Notes under the pieces: model-generated | What the model was told of the DNA's origin: nothing | The model's input: the letters and a program-made list of their open reading frames with translations, nothing else | Databases searched by the model: none | Shown here: positions 46,001-56,523 of the stretch, in pieces | Numbering within the stretch: position 1 is the stretch's first letter | How the letters are laid out: each line of letters begins with the position of its first letter | Assembly (NCBI GenBank): GCA_022264855.1 | Contig: JABYQU010000003.1 | Coordinates: 558,001 to 622,000, forward strand | Direction: 5' to 3' | DNA length: 64,000 nt | Source of the DNA: Lenzites betulinus | Taxonomy: Eukaryota > Basidiomycota > Agaricomycetes > Polyporales > Polyporaceae | Position numbers and translations under genes: made by a program

Positions 46001-47546
46001 AGTCATCTCAACTGTAATGCCCATAACTATCCAGCGTATTGAATTCAAAATGTCAGGATACGTTGTGCCTGGATTTATCGACGTCCATGCGCACTGGAAC
46101 GGCTTCGAGACCATGTACCCGGCGAGGTCCTGGGAGTTGGAGACTTTCCTTGCATATGGTGTCACGACCCTGCACAAGTACGTTCGCTTGTTCTGTCTCC
46201 TTCAAGCGTCTCCTAACGACTGATGTAATGCTTTCTCCCAGCCCTAGTGCGGACACTGTTCTAGCGTTCTCCGAACGTTTCCGCACAGAACGAGGCCAAC
46301 TCGTCGGGCCGCGCATCTTCCAGACCGGCACGATCATTTACGGTGCGGGTGCAGCAAGCTATCATCACGATATTGTCGACCTCGAGGAGGCGCGGTCTGC
46401 CCTGTTGAGGATCAAGGTCGAGGGAGGACCGTCCGCGTTCTCGTACAAGAACTACAACCTGCCTTCTCGGTATGTGTCTCGATCATGGATGGCAACATAG
46501 AAGTTGACTGGATGCTGTCTGCAGGGCGTCTCGTCAGAGGTTGCTCCTCGCAGCACGTAACCTATCGATGCTCTGTGTCCCTGAGGGTGTGAGTAGAAAC
46601 GCTTCGAATATGTTATGTCCGCTCATATTTTCGGCAGGGCATGAACTACGATTGGGACCAAACCTACATCGTAGATGGTATGTCTCCGGTCTCAAAGCCC
46701 ACCAGGTTTTCTGGGCTGATTATATCTTAGGCATGACCACAATCGAACATGCTTTGCCGATTCCTGTGCTCTATGAAGACATCTTGACGTTGTACGCGCT
46801 GAGTGGCACGGGTTCGACCCCTACGCACATCGTCAACTACGGTGGTGTGATGGGCGAACAATACATCTGGGCGAACGAAGACATCCCTGACACTGAGAAG
46901 TGCGTACGATATGCCTGGCTCTTCGTATGCTCTCTCTCTCAACACGATTGCCCTCAGGCTCCGTCGATTCACCCGACATGATATTCTTGAGAGCCTCAGC
47001 GAGACGACCTCCCGCCCCCTGGACTGTCAGTATTGCTCGTATCTACGCAGTGACGGCGCCCTCTGCTAACACCTCTTCAGCATTCCAAGTTTTCAACACC
47101 TCTACCTCCACTGCAAAGATGGTTCAGAAAGGTCTGAAGGCGCACATCGGTGCACATGGAGAGGCGCCTCTCGGTGTCAACTACCACGCGGAGATGTTTT
47201 TCACCAAAGCGGGCGGTCTGACGAACTACGAGGTATCCCGACTGCATTGTATGATCGCTTTGAATGCCCACTTACACATGTTTGCCACCAGGTTCTCCGC
47301 GCGGCCACGTCCGACGCAGCGACTACCCTGGGGATCGACGGCTCCGTTGGTTCTCTCACCCCGGGCAAGCTGGCAGACTTCGTTGTCTACCCGCCTGGCG
47401 TCGATCTTCTCGACGGCGACATCAGTGGCACGAGGGATATACGTTTCGTTGCGCGTGGTGGACGTATCTGGGAGGCCTCGACTCTGACGGAAATCTGGCC
47501 CGTCCCGGGGAAACGCGAACCACTGCCGCCCGTCAACGCTGATTGA
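43014..47546 (+). CDS. membrane-anchored TolB-type propeller/amidohydrolase
   Basis: Thirteen exons: 43014-43722, 43759-44109, 44143-44332, 44385-45547, 45614-45997, 46057-46177, 46242-46469, 46525-46588, 46638-46677, 46731-46899, 46958-47025, 47081-47232 and 47292-47546; 1297 residues. Residues 23-45 are a hydrophobic signal anchor (VKTGLLLTSALLLSTLLPL). The long middle part has repeated TolB-like strands such as DSDPHFSPDGDRIVFRSD and GGHSITWSGDGSKLFWFLG. The last 360 residues are a metal-dependent amidohydrolase barrel: DVHAHWNG with the HxH metal pair at about 943/945, IGAHGEAPLG with a histidine ligand, and EVLRAATSDAATTLGIDGS followed by GSLTPGKLADFVVYP. Substrate unknown; a periplasm-like or secretory location is likely. 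Introns 1 and 2 are only 36 and 33 nt. Confidence 0.88.
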
Positions 47547-47798
47547 TAGGCGGATACTATATCGTAGTTTGGATGGGCAACATCTCGCTATCTCGTGTAA
47601 CCCGACCGATTTGTAACTGGCGACGGGTAAGTAAAGCCTGAACTTGATTCTTATGCTTGTTGTCAAAGAGTCTCGTGACGGCGTTTATACCCACGTGGCG
47701 AAGGTTAGTAGCCAATATTGATCATCCTTTGCTCGTTGACTCGCAAGTACTGCCTACTTGCGCTTGAGCTCGACTGTCGTGTTCTATAACGTGCCGCC

Positions 47799-48817
47799 AT
47801 GGACATCCACCCTGGCCTTCAGATGCCTACGGTGCTAAGGCGCTGCAGCTGGTGTGGGGAGGCCGAGAAACCGAGCCGAAGACTGAAGAAATGCGCGGCT
47901 TGCGAGTACTCTATGTACTGCGGCAAGCAATGCCAAAGGTCGGCTTGGGAAGACCATAAGTGCGTTGGACAAGCAAACGTATCGCAACCTTACCGACTCA
48001 TTCAATTCCCAGAGCCTCTTGTCGATATATGTCACACGCGACGAAGCATATAGACCCCCTTTTTGAGGCGGAAGTCCGCCCCTTCGGGTTCATCAACTCG
48101 ACCGCCTTCTCCCGTGCGCTCAACGACTGGGCGGAAGCGCATTCGTGGGCTCTCCAGACATCCACACAAGCATACATCCTGAAGTTGGGGGGCATCAAGT
48201 TCCTCAAGAACCCACCTCTCTTCATGGTTTGCTACGACTCTGTCTGTCAGACCACGCCGGGGATGACGCTCGCCCAGCGCAATCCCGCCACGACCTTCAC
48301 GTTGAACTCGCAATCTGTCTATAAAATTGACGAATGGACGTCCTCGCATCCAACGAACGCGCAGTACTGGGCCGAAACGGCGCCGGAGCGCGAAATGGTC
48401 GCGAAGTCGATGGAGGAGCGTTGCGGGAGCGCATTCGCGTGCACCCTATGCGTCGTCGTCAAATGCGTCGGCGTAACGATGAGCAACACGATGAACTTCC
48501 CCTTCCTCCACACGCGAAAGCGGCGACCTCTGGATAACGCGTTGGTGGACATCTTGGAGGACGTGATGGTGCTGTGCAGCGCGACCGTCAACAAGGGCTT
48601 TCCGCTCCGATGTCTCGAGGGCGGGGACTCGAAGATACCTCTCCCCGGGAAGTTCTTGCGCAGGGCGGGGAAATGGATCTGGGAGCCCCTCTTCGCAGAC
48701 TGGGACCAGTACTCGCCGACGAACAAGGAGTACCAAGCATTTACTGAAGCGCTCGTCTTCCAGCGCAAGACGGATCTGTCCCCGAAGCAACTACTATCTG
48801 CTGTGCTCGCGTTGTGA
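47799..48817 (+). CDS. MYND-type zinc-finger protein (copy 2)
   Basis: Two exons, 47799-47959 and 48013-48817, with a 53-nt intron; 321 residues. The MYND finger at residues 16-57 has CSWC, KKCAAC, MYCGKQC and H-x3-C (HKASC, completed by the splice). The C-terminal domain shares blocks with the protein at 15982-17071: RNPATTF, TVNKGFPLRC, PLPGKFLRR and KWIWEPLFADW. The intron falls at the same codon, between the histidine and the last cysteine. The two are therefore dispersed paralogues about 31 kb apart in opposite orientation. An alternative acceptor at 48051-48052 would bring in an early stop, so the acceptor at 48012 was chosen. Function unknown; MYND fingers generally bind partner proteins. 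Confidence 0.86.
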
Positions 48818-49521
48818 TTGAGGCGCTGTGACTACATCTGTACCGTGAGTGCATGCTGCACCCGCAGTATCGTCGCCGCTGTCGAGTATAATTGTTAACC
48901 TACGCTTCGAAGCACAATTAGTACCAGGTGCCCGAACTGAAGCGTAGGATGCATGCACTCACATGTCTCTTCCGCGCGTATCCTTCTCCGCGTGTCTGCC
49001 ATATTCGCGGCCGCCATTTTCACTGCTGGACATGTGTATGCGTATCATTATATATGTGCATATGTATAGGAGCGGGTAGAAAATTTCATTACGAAGATCT
49101 AATCACAGAATGTTAATGCAGCCCTCAGATGCCGCCGGAATCGCGCGAAGCCTGAATACTGAGTGCTCACTAGTCACTACGTATACTTTTGATTGTCATA
49201 GATGGAAAAGGAAGCCAGTACGTACTAGTGAGTACTCTGAGTACTTGCAATCGGGTGGTATACCCCTGCTGCATGCATGCACGCGCTAAGCGCTAAACTT
49301 CAACAAATCGTCCGAGTCGTGCAGTGCACATCACTGTGAGGTATGTAAACACAGCTCCGTCCTTAGATCCGCCGGTCATCAATCATTCCTTGAACACATA
49401 ACATCCACGTTCAGAGCATAGTGCAAAGTATGTGTTGGTTTTGACTGTTGTATATTTCCCCATAGCTCATCGATGTCTTCGGTGACTGACGAGTAGCTTG
49501 GAACCAAGTATCTCATAGCTA
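48818..49521. other. intergenic
   Basis: 704 bp between two + strand genes. 49159-49245 contains an imperfect inverted repeat around ACTAGTGAG (GAGTGCTCACTAGT at 49160-49173; ACTAGTGAGTACTC at 49226-49239). No gene supported. Confidence 0.5.
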
Positions 49522-51222
49522 ATGCCGATTTTCGCTCCGATTCCACTTGTCGACTGGCAAGACCTGACTCGTCCGCGCGCCCTTCCTGAGCCTGATGGAG
49601 CTTTTTGCGAAGAACTCGTGCGATACGAAGGCCAGCTAAACGAAACCATCAAGGCGATCACGTCTGCTATATGCGACTTGCGCACGCTACGCAATTCAAA
49701 AGTCTCCGTGAACCGCCTTCCTCCCGAACTTCTCCTCGACATATTCTCCCTCCTCATTGGGACAACAATACCCCCGTCTAGTGTCAATGTCATACCTATC
49801 ACAGGGGTTTGTCGTGCATGGAGAACCCTTGCCCTTGATGCTCCTGATCTCTGGAGCAGTATCATTGCATACCGTCAAACGGTAAACACGAAGTTGTTCC
49901 TGGAGCGTTCCAAAGATGTTCTTCTTGACGTCTGCATTCCGCACACCATCTCCCAATCATATCCCATGCTTGATCACATACACAACCGCATTCGCTCCCT
50001 CACAGTCCTGAATGGAAATGCGAGCGCCGTGATACGCATCGCAAAACAACTTGCGCGTGGACGTACGCCGTATCTCAAGACACTCCAACTCAATGCACCC
50101 TGGCCTGCGCCGTCACCCAGGAGACCTCCGATACCACCCGCTCTGCCATTCTATGGGCAGGATAACACCGTTGCACAATTGTCGCCCATGCCCTCCCTTC
50201 GTTCACTTCGCCTCTCTACAAGCTGTTTCCCATGGACTTCAAACATATATTGCAACTTATCCATTCTCGAAGTCGAAGGACTTCCCCTTGATCCACCAAC
50301 AGAAGAAAGGGTGCTACGGATCCTCCAGCAGTGCCCCGCACTCACAAGATTTGCACTCGGGGTGGGGGGAGATCTTGTCGGGGCTCGCATACCGGCTGCC
50401 GACAGTGCTTGGGACGTCAATCTGCCGCTGTTATCCGCTTTCGCACTGAAGACAGTCTCAGTTGCATGCGCCGGGAGCCTCCTATCACATCTCATCCTTC
50501 CTCGCACCACCACCTTTGTGCTGACACTCCGCAGCGACACAACCCCAGAGTCTTCTCCCCCATATCCCAGACTCTTTCCGAGCTCGCCGGATCGCCTTCC
50601 TTTCCTGAACACCATCGACACTATGCTGTTCGACGGATACGGCTACGAAATTGCCTTCAGTCTCTACCCTAGCTCCGATCCATCCAACCCCGTTGTCGCG
50701 CTATCTCTCGCCGTCTCCGATGATATCCCGCGCATACCCGACGGCATGTTGGATATGGTCGAGATTTTCAAGGCGAATAACTCCCTCTGTGAATGGGTAG
50801 AATGGCACGACGTCTTTTGCTGTGCTCCGCGGCTCCGCTCGCTGAGTTTCACCAGCCCTGCTGACGAGGACTTGGTGCGCGCCCTTGACGACCTTATCCG
50901 ACCGCCGACGGCGCCCAACACATACCCTCTTGACGTTCCGTGCCCTAAGCTGGAGAGCCTCGAGTTCCACTACGTCACCTTCACCCCTAGGCTAGAGAAC
51001 CGCCTTATAGACGCCGTGCGTGAGCGAGCGGCGATGGGCTATCCCCTCCGAAGCATAGCCATGCATGATTGCCCACTGGATGTGCCCAGGGCAAAGTCCA
51101 AACATCGCCATCGTGGAGTTATGAACCCCTTGGTTATCCTCAGAGAACGCCTCGACGAGCTTGGCGTTAATCTGGACTGCGGTCTTGTGGAGGATAGTGC
51201 GACGCAATCGGAGAACGTTTGA
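49522..51222 (+). CDS. F-box protein with leucine-rich C-terminal region
   Basis: Single exon, 566 residues, ATG at 49522. The N-terminus has a short amphipathic helix typical of agaricomycete F-box proteins (EELVRYEGQLNETIKAITSA, then RTLRNS). An F-box follows at about residues 62-110: VNRLPPELLLDIFSLLI, then ITGVCRAWRTLALDAPDLWSSI. The rest is irregular leucine-rich sequence (SLRSLRLSTSCFPW; LSILEVEGLPLDP; PKLESLEFHYVTF) that could form an LRR-like solenoid. F-box proteins bind Skp1 in SCF ubiquitin ligases and use the C-terminal part to choose substrates. Such genes are highly expanded in mushroom-forming fungi, and the substrate cannot be read from sequence. Codon use resembles neighbouring genes, though GC is somewhat lower. 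Confidence 0.85.
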   Translation: MPIFAPIPLVDWQDLTRPRALPEPDGAFCEELVRYEGQLNETIKAITSAICDLRTLRNSKVSVNRLPPELLLDIFSLLIGTTIPPSSVNVIPITGVCRAWRTLALDAPDLWSSIIAYRQTVNTKLFLERSKDVLLDVCIPHTISQSYPMLDHIHNRIRSLTVLNGNASAVIRIAKQLARGRTPYLKTLQLNAPWPAPSPRRPPIPPALPFYGQDNTVAQLSPMPSLRSLRLSTSCFPWTSNIYCNLSILEVEGLPLDPPTEERVLRILQQCPALTRFALGVGGDLVGARIPAADSAWDVNLPLLSAFALKTVSVACAGSLLSHLILPRTTTFVLTLRSDTTPESSPPYPRLFPSSPDRLPFLNTIDTMLFDGYGYEIAFSLYPSSDPSNPVVALSLAVSDDIPRIPDGMLDMVEIFKANNSLCEWVEWHDVFCCAPRLRSLSFTSPADEDLVRALDDLIRPPTAPNTYPLDVPCPKLESLEFHYVTFTPRLENRLIDAVRERAAMGYPLRSIAMHDCPLDVPRAKSKHRHRGVMNPLVILRERLDELGVNLDCGLVEDSATQSENV

Positions 51223-51937
51223 CACGTACGATCTCGAGGCACGGGTAGCTGGTTTGTTGCAGCAGGGTCGGGCAACCTTACGAACGTCGACCTGGCAAGC
51301 AGTATGTCCTCCCGCGAGCTGTTGTCTTATGGTTGCTAACCCATGCTTTTTCGTGCACTTTGCATAGTTAGGACCTGGAAGGGTGACATCGTCCGGCAAA
51401 GCCTGCCAGGCATATGCACACGGACTTGAAGGCCCCTCCCGTTCAATTGTGCTCTCAACTCACACGCGGGTTCCCGAGGCGGGGGCGTAAGGGCACGTGG
51501 GATGAGACGGGGACAATCGCTTTTACTGAATATCAACATACGACAGTCCATGATGTGATTTGGGTGTGAATCGTGTGATGTATACGACGGAGACGAGCTG
51601 AACAGTTTCAAGTAGAGTGTTGGGCCTGTCACGATCACCACTTTGCAAACCTGCCAGTACGCTACATGATACCGAATTCATTTGTGAGGGAGCGCCACAC
51701 CGGGCGTGAACTTGAGAGTGCATTATTTAGCCTCGTAGTAGCGGGAAAGAGACGTCATGTGCGACGGCATAACCGCGCTACAAGGCCGCATAGCCTATAG
51801 AATGGAGATAAGATACACACGAGGAGCGGTCCGTCTTACAATCCAATGGATGGTACACCTTGGTACACATACGCGTTCTACATCTACAACATGTTAGATT
51901 ATCTTCCTAGTCACCTCCCGCAATAGCAGCAGCACGG
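51223..51937. other. convergent intergenic
   Basis: 715 bp between the stops of the F-box gene (+) and the tryptophanyl-tRNA synthetase gene (-). Nothing recognisable. Confidence 0.6.
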
Positions 51938-53530
51938 TCATGCTGCTGGCTCAGCCGTCTTCCCGGCTGCAGGAGCGGGCGCGGGCGCAGATGCAACCTT
52001 GCTTTTCCCGAATGTGGGCTCGATCTTTCGCGTACCGTCCATGAAAGCCTTGAGCTCGTCATCTGTGATCTTCGCTCTCCGCTGCAGACCGCGTCAACAT
52101 ACGCCAGCATAACAAATCGTACGACGCGAGAGCGAGACTCACGTCCTGGAACTCCTTAACAAACGTCTGCAATGTCTGGATGCACTTTCCCTTGAGCTCG
52201 CCCGTTAGCAGACGCCCCGCGCGGTATTCCTGCGTGCAGCATCGATCGTCAGCTCATCCGCACGCGACCCCATGTGCGTGTGGCACACGCACCTCGCCCA
52301 TCTTCTTCCACTCCTCGTCGTCGTCCATAAAGAAGCCGAGGTACTGGTACGCGACGTCCACGTCGGGGTTCCCGCCGAGCCGGCGGTGCTCCTCGACCGT
52401 CTCCTGCCCGCCCGAGAACCCGTGCTTGTTGATCTTGCTCTTGATCTGGCCCGCGGTGTCCGTCATGAAGATGCTCGAGTTCGCGTCCGACGCGCTCATC
52501 TTCGTCTGCGGGCCCTGCAGCGCGGGGAAGAATTTCGAGTGCAGCAGCGCAGGCTTCTGGTACTTGAGCTTCGCCGCGACGTCGCGCGTCAGCCGGAAAT
52601 ACGGGTCCTGGTCGATCGCGCAGGGGATGAGGCACGGGATGTTCGAGACGGAGCCAAAAATCTGCGGGAAGGAGTTGGAGAAGGAGGGTGCGGCTTGGAT
52701 GGACACGAAGTGGATCTTCCCGATGTTGTCTCTGTAAAGCGGACGCAAGGTCGCGCGCGTGTCAGGAGGGGCAGCAGCGCGGTCTGCTAGCGACTCACGA
52801 ATCGTTGAACCCAAACGTCGCCTTCGCCTGGTTGATCGTGATCTGGCGGGAGATTTTGGACACATTGCGGTAGAAGGGCCCGCCGACGAAGTCGTAGTCG
52901 CTGAAGATGAAGGTCTTCTCGAGCTTGAAGCCAACAGCGATGATGTCCCGCGCGTTCCGTTTCGCAAACTCATACGTCTGCTCCGGCTTCAGCTCGTGCT
53001 TGAACAGGAACTTCTCGTCGTCCGTGAGCTGCACCACGAGTGGCACGTCGAATACGTCCTGCAGCCACCTCCGTTCCGCTCAGTCCCGGAACCAGGCTCC
53101 TCACGAAGCCAGGTACTCACTTCGTGAACACGAATGGCACCATATGACCGAGATGCATGCTGTCGCTGCTTGGCCCACGCCCGGTGTACAAGAAGAAGGG
53201 TTTGCCCTGCTCGTACCGGTCCAGGATTTTATCTACGTCGCGGTGGGAGAAAAACATGCCCCGGCGGAGGAATACATGGGGTTTATGGCCGGTCAGTCGT
53301 TCAAAGCGGTCGAGCATGGCCTGGTCGACCCGCCGCGTGCCGAACTGGTCGATGAGTTTGTCGTAGTCGATCGCGAGCTGCTTTCCGTCCTCCGCAACGG
53401 AACCCTGGACGTCCCAGGGCGTGACGACTTGCGCGTGCGACTCCGCGGTTGTGGGCTTCACCGCGGGCACCTCATGTTGCTCTGGGTGTGGTGGGACACT
53501 CGAGGATTGTTTTGGGGGCTCGGTGGACAT
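51938..53530 (-). CDS. wrs1: tryptophanyl-tRNA synthetase, cytosolic type
   Basis: Five exons: 53530-53121, 53068-52799, 52731-52293, 52229-52143 and 52081-51938; 449 residues. It charges tRNA-Trp for cytosolic translation. Eukaryotic-type class Ic enzyme: VTPWDVQG near residue 37, [12 protein letters not shown], the HIGH-like motif [14 protein letters not shown], then [40 protein letters not shown] and the KMSKS-equivalent KMSAS follow, then [15 protein letters not shown] and [15 protein letters not shown]. The acceptor of intron 1 was placed at ggag|GTGG because it restores the invariant WLQDVF; the nearer tgcag would break the frame. The C-terminal Ala/Pro/Lys tail is low complexity. Start: the only ATG (MSTEPPKQ); the in-frame codon upstream is TTG. 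Confidence 0.95.
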
Positions 53531-54051
53531 GGTGGGTGGAATAGAAGAGGTGGACGCCAGCAAGAGATGACTCGAGCCGATGTGGAATCCTCGGAGGTCG
53601 ACATGATCATGTACAAACTTGTTATCTCAGATCTTTAGCTTTACTTGATCGCCGCCGGCCCGTTACATTAGCGCTTACAACTTCCATGCAAGGGCGACCA
53701 CGCTAAGCACTACTTCGACGAGTACAGGGACACAGAAACTGGCATTGATGTATGGTTACAAGTTGCTACAAGGTCAATAAGGGTCGTGGTATGTATGTAT
53801 GAATGTATGTGAGTAATGGAAGTTGTATCGTAGGTTGCGCGCGAAGCGAGTGTGAGAGGGTCATATGCATACTGCCTCGGAAGGTGTCCGTGACTTTTCT
53901 AGAGTCGCGCCCTCGTCCCCCACTGCCACCCACCCAGCGCGTTGCACCCTTAAGCAACGTACATGACACCGAACGAAAAAGACATCGACGGTGGGCGGAA
54001 GGAGGGCGCTGCGACGAACGTCCATGTTGACGTGGGCGTCGCGAGGGGCGT
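53531..54051. other. intergenic between tandem minus-strand genes
   Basis: 521 bp holding the promoter of the synthetase gene and the 3' flank of the TBP gene. No further gene seen. Confidence 0.55.
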
Positions 54052-55182
54052 TTACGGCTTGCGGAATTCGCAAAGCACCGTGTAGATCGTGTTGAATGCG
54101 GTGTAGATCTCCTCGCGGACCTAATGGCCGGCGACGACGACGTCAGCGTCGGTTTCACAAGACATTCCGGATATCTCCCAACGAACTCCTCAGAAATAGA
54201 AGAAAAAGCCTTACCTTGGCGCCAGTCAACACGATCTTGCCAGACACGAAGATCAAGAGCACAACCTTCGGCTTGATCATGCGATAGATCAGGCCGGGGA
54301 ACAGCTGCAGGCAACGTCAGCGCTGTTAGAGGCAGCGAAGATGGAGACATACCTCAGGCTCATAAGAACTGAACTGTCCGTGACTGTATGCGAGACCCTC
54401 CAAACGAATGGGGAATTTAACGTCACACGAGCCGACGATGTTCTGGATTTTGAACTCAGAGAACTTGGCGTCGAAGCCGAGCTTCTGTACGATACGCGCA
54501 TATTTACGCGACGCCAACCGCGAGTCGTCTTCCGACTTCGCACCCGTGACGACCATCTTGCCCGACGCGAAGATGAGCGCGGTCGTCTTCGGGTCGCGAA
54601 TACGCATGATGACGGCGGCAAAACGCTGTAAAGGAGCACGACGGAGGGAAGTCCGACGGCTACACATCAGGAATATCATGTACCAACCTTGGGGTTATAC
54701 TCCGCGTTCCTGGCATGCAGGGCGATCGTCTTCAGGTCCAGTCGGCAATCCAAGTTTACAGTCGCGACGATGTTCTGGAGAGTGGGTACGATACCCTCCA
54801 CAGCGGTGATGTGCTGCTGCTCGAGGGTGAGCGGCGCAGGTGTCGCTGGGACGGTGGATGGGGGAGAGGAGGGGCCGGCAGTGGGCTGGCTACTGCCAAC
54901 CGCAGTCTGCGACTGGGACGGAGATTGCGATGCGGGTTGTGATTGCTGTTGTGATTGTGCGAGCTGTGGCTGGGACGAATAAGTCGGCGCTGATGGTCCG
55001 GGGAGTGCGAGGTTGGACGGCCCGGGAAGGTAGGGGTTGGAGGGATATGGTAGCGCGAGGCCATTGGCCTGCTGCTGAGGCTGCGTTTGTCCGTACGGCT
55101 GAGGCTGACTCTGCTGGTACTGCTGCGTCTGAGCAGCAGGGCGGGCGAAGGTGACCTGACGAGAGGGCAGAGCGAAAGACAT
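54052..55182 (-). CDS. spt15: TATA-box-binding protein
   Basis: Four exons: 55182-54688, 54625-54353, 54304-54215 and 54120-54052; introns of 62, 48 and 94 nt; 308 residues. TBP nucleates pre-initiation complexes for all three nuclear RNA polymerases. Residues 1-125 are a Gln/Pro/Ser-rich low-complexity arm ([21 protein letters not shown]). The saddle-shaped core follows as two direct repeats: [20 protein letters not shown], then [20 protein letters not shown]; and the second half [19 protein letters not shown], then [20 protein letters not shown]. The ending TVLCEFRKP is nearly universal. The N-terminal arm is species-variable and longer here than in yeast. Start: first ATG (MSFALPSRQ); the in-frame codon upstream is TTG. 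Confidence 0.97.
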
Positions 55183-56523
55183 TGTAGACGGTGGGGGATG
55201 AGGATGGTGGTGGTAAGGAGGCAAGCCGAGAGCGCGGACCGTGGGAAAATGCGGCTGCGGGGGGAGAGGGGAGCAACAGGACGTGACCCTTGGTCTTATA
55301 TACTCTCCTATTTCGGTCTCCGACTGAAAAATTGATTGATTTATAATCCTCGCCGCGCCTCGATCAGTTCTTATCTTGACTCATCCCTGCACACTCCTGG
55401 CCCCCTCCTCGTCGCTCTTCACGTCTTCTCCGCTGCTTTGGACGACTTGCAGCCCTGCATGCACGGCGAGTAAGGCGTCCATGTTTTCTCAGCCTCTGTC
55501 CTGCTCTCTCGACGCTTTGTTGTCCTCTGGAAACCGGCTTGCTTGCTGCGCGGTGGCGCGCTCCTCGGGCGCTACGGGGTGGTTGACAACGAGCTTCTTC
55601 GTATCAACGCCATCTTCTCAACTACAATCAACAAACTCCGGTTCCCATCTCTCTTCCCTTGCGCTCACTTCCGTCTTTCCCTTTGTTCTATGCCTCCTCC
55701 AGCCTGTTGTGTCTTGAGTTTCTTCGCCTGCTCTTTAGGTAGATGCAAAACGTTGCCAAGTAATGTACTGTTAACCACTGCTGTGTTGCAAAAATGTGGT
55801 GGCGAGCGTTATACTGAGTACGTGTTATGCGGATGGCCTGTGCGGTTCCGCGTCTTCCATCCAGTTCGTACAGCAGCCGATGCAAGCAACAATCCAAGTA
55901 AGTTCAAGAACGAGATCAAGTGCGCTGCGGTAGATCTAGATCACATATGAAGGCGCTTCCCAAGTAAGAGTACAATGCCCTTCCAAATGAATACTATAAT
56001 CTTGAAGTGGCGAACACTACACACTACATAGAGATTCTTCGATGGAGCACTCAAAGATAGCACTCCACATATTAACATCGTCCATAATCCCGACGTTGAA
56101 GACAGGATGAGTCGTGCGCAGCGTTTGGCGTCAATTCAACGGGTGCGCAGAAGATTTCTTTCACATGGTCGGCAGCAGAGAAGTTTCGACGTTGATCAGG
56201 AGGCATTGCGAAACCGGATCATGAACTTAGCAGGTTGCTTGGACAGGGATGCTCGTGCGGATTCGAAGCAAACGGTACTCACGAGCGAGTCAGACGAGCC
56301 GGCGACACAGGGAGCTTCGTCGGGACAAGGTTCCCCGCGATGCTCGAGGCACGCCGGGGAGATCAACTAAAGACTACTTACATAGTAGTACAGCAGGGTA
56401 CGCCATTAGATAGAGCTATAAAGTTACCGTAACACGTCCAATCCGCGGCTGAGCGTCCGATCCGCATCGACGGGGCAGCGCACCACCGCCGCACCCTGGC
56501 ATCCGTCCGCCGCGGGCCTGCGC
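55183..56523. other. upstream region of TBP gene
   Basis: 1.34 kb between the TBP start and the stop of the next minus-strand gene. Open frames at 55376-55717 and 56107-56370 (+) have no motif and no conserved composition. No RNA gene or repeat recognised. Confidence 0.5.
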
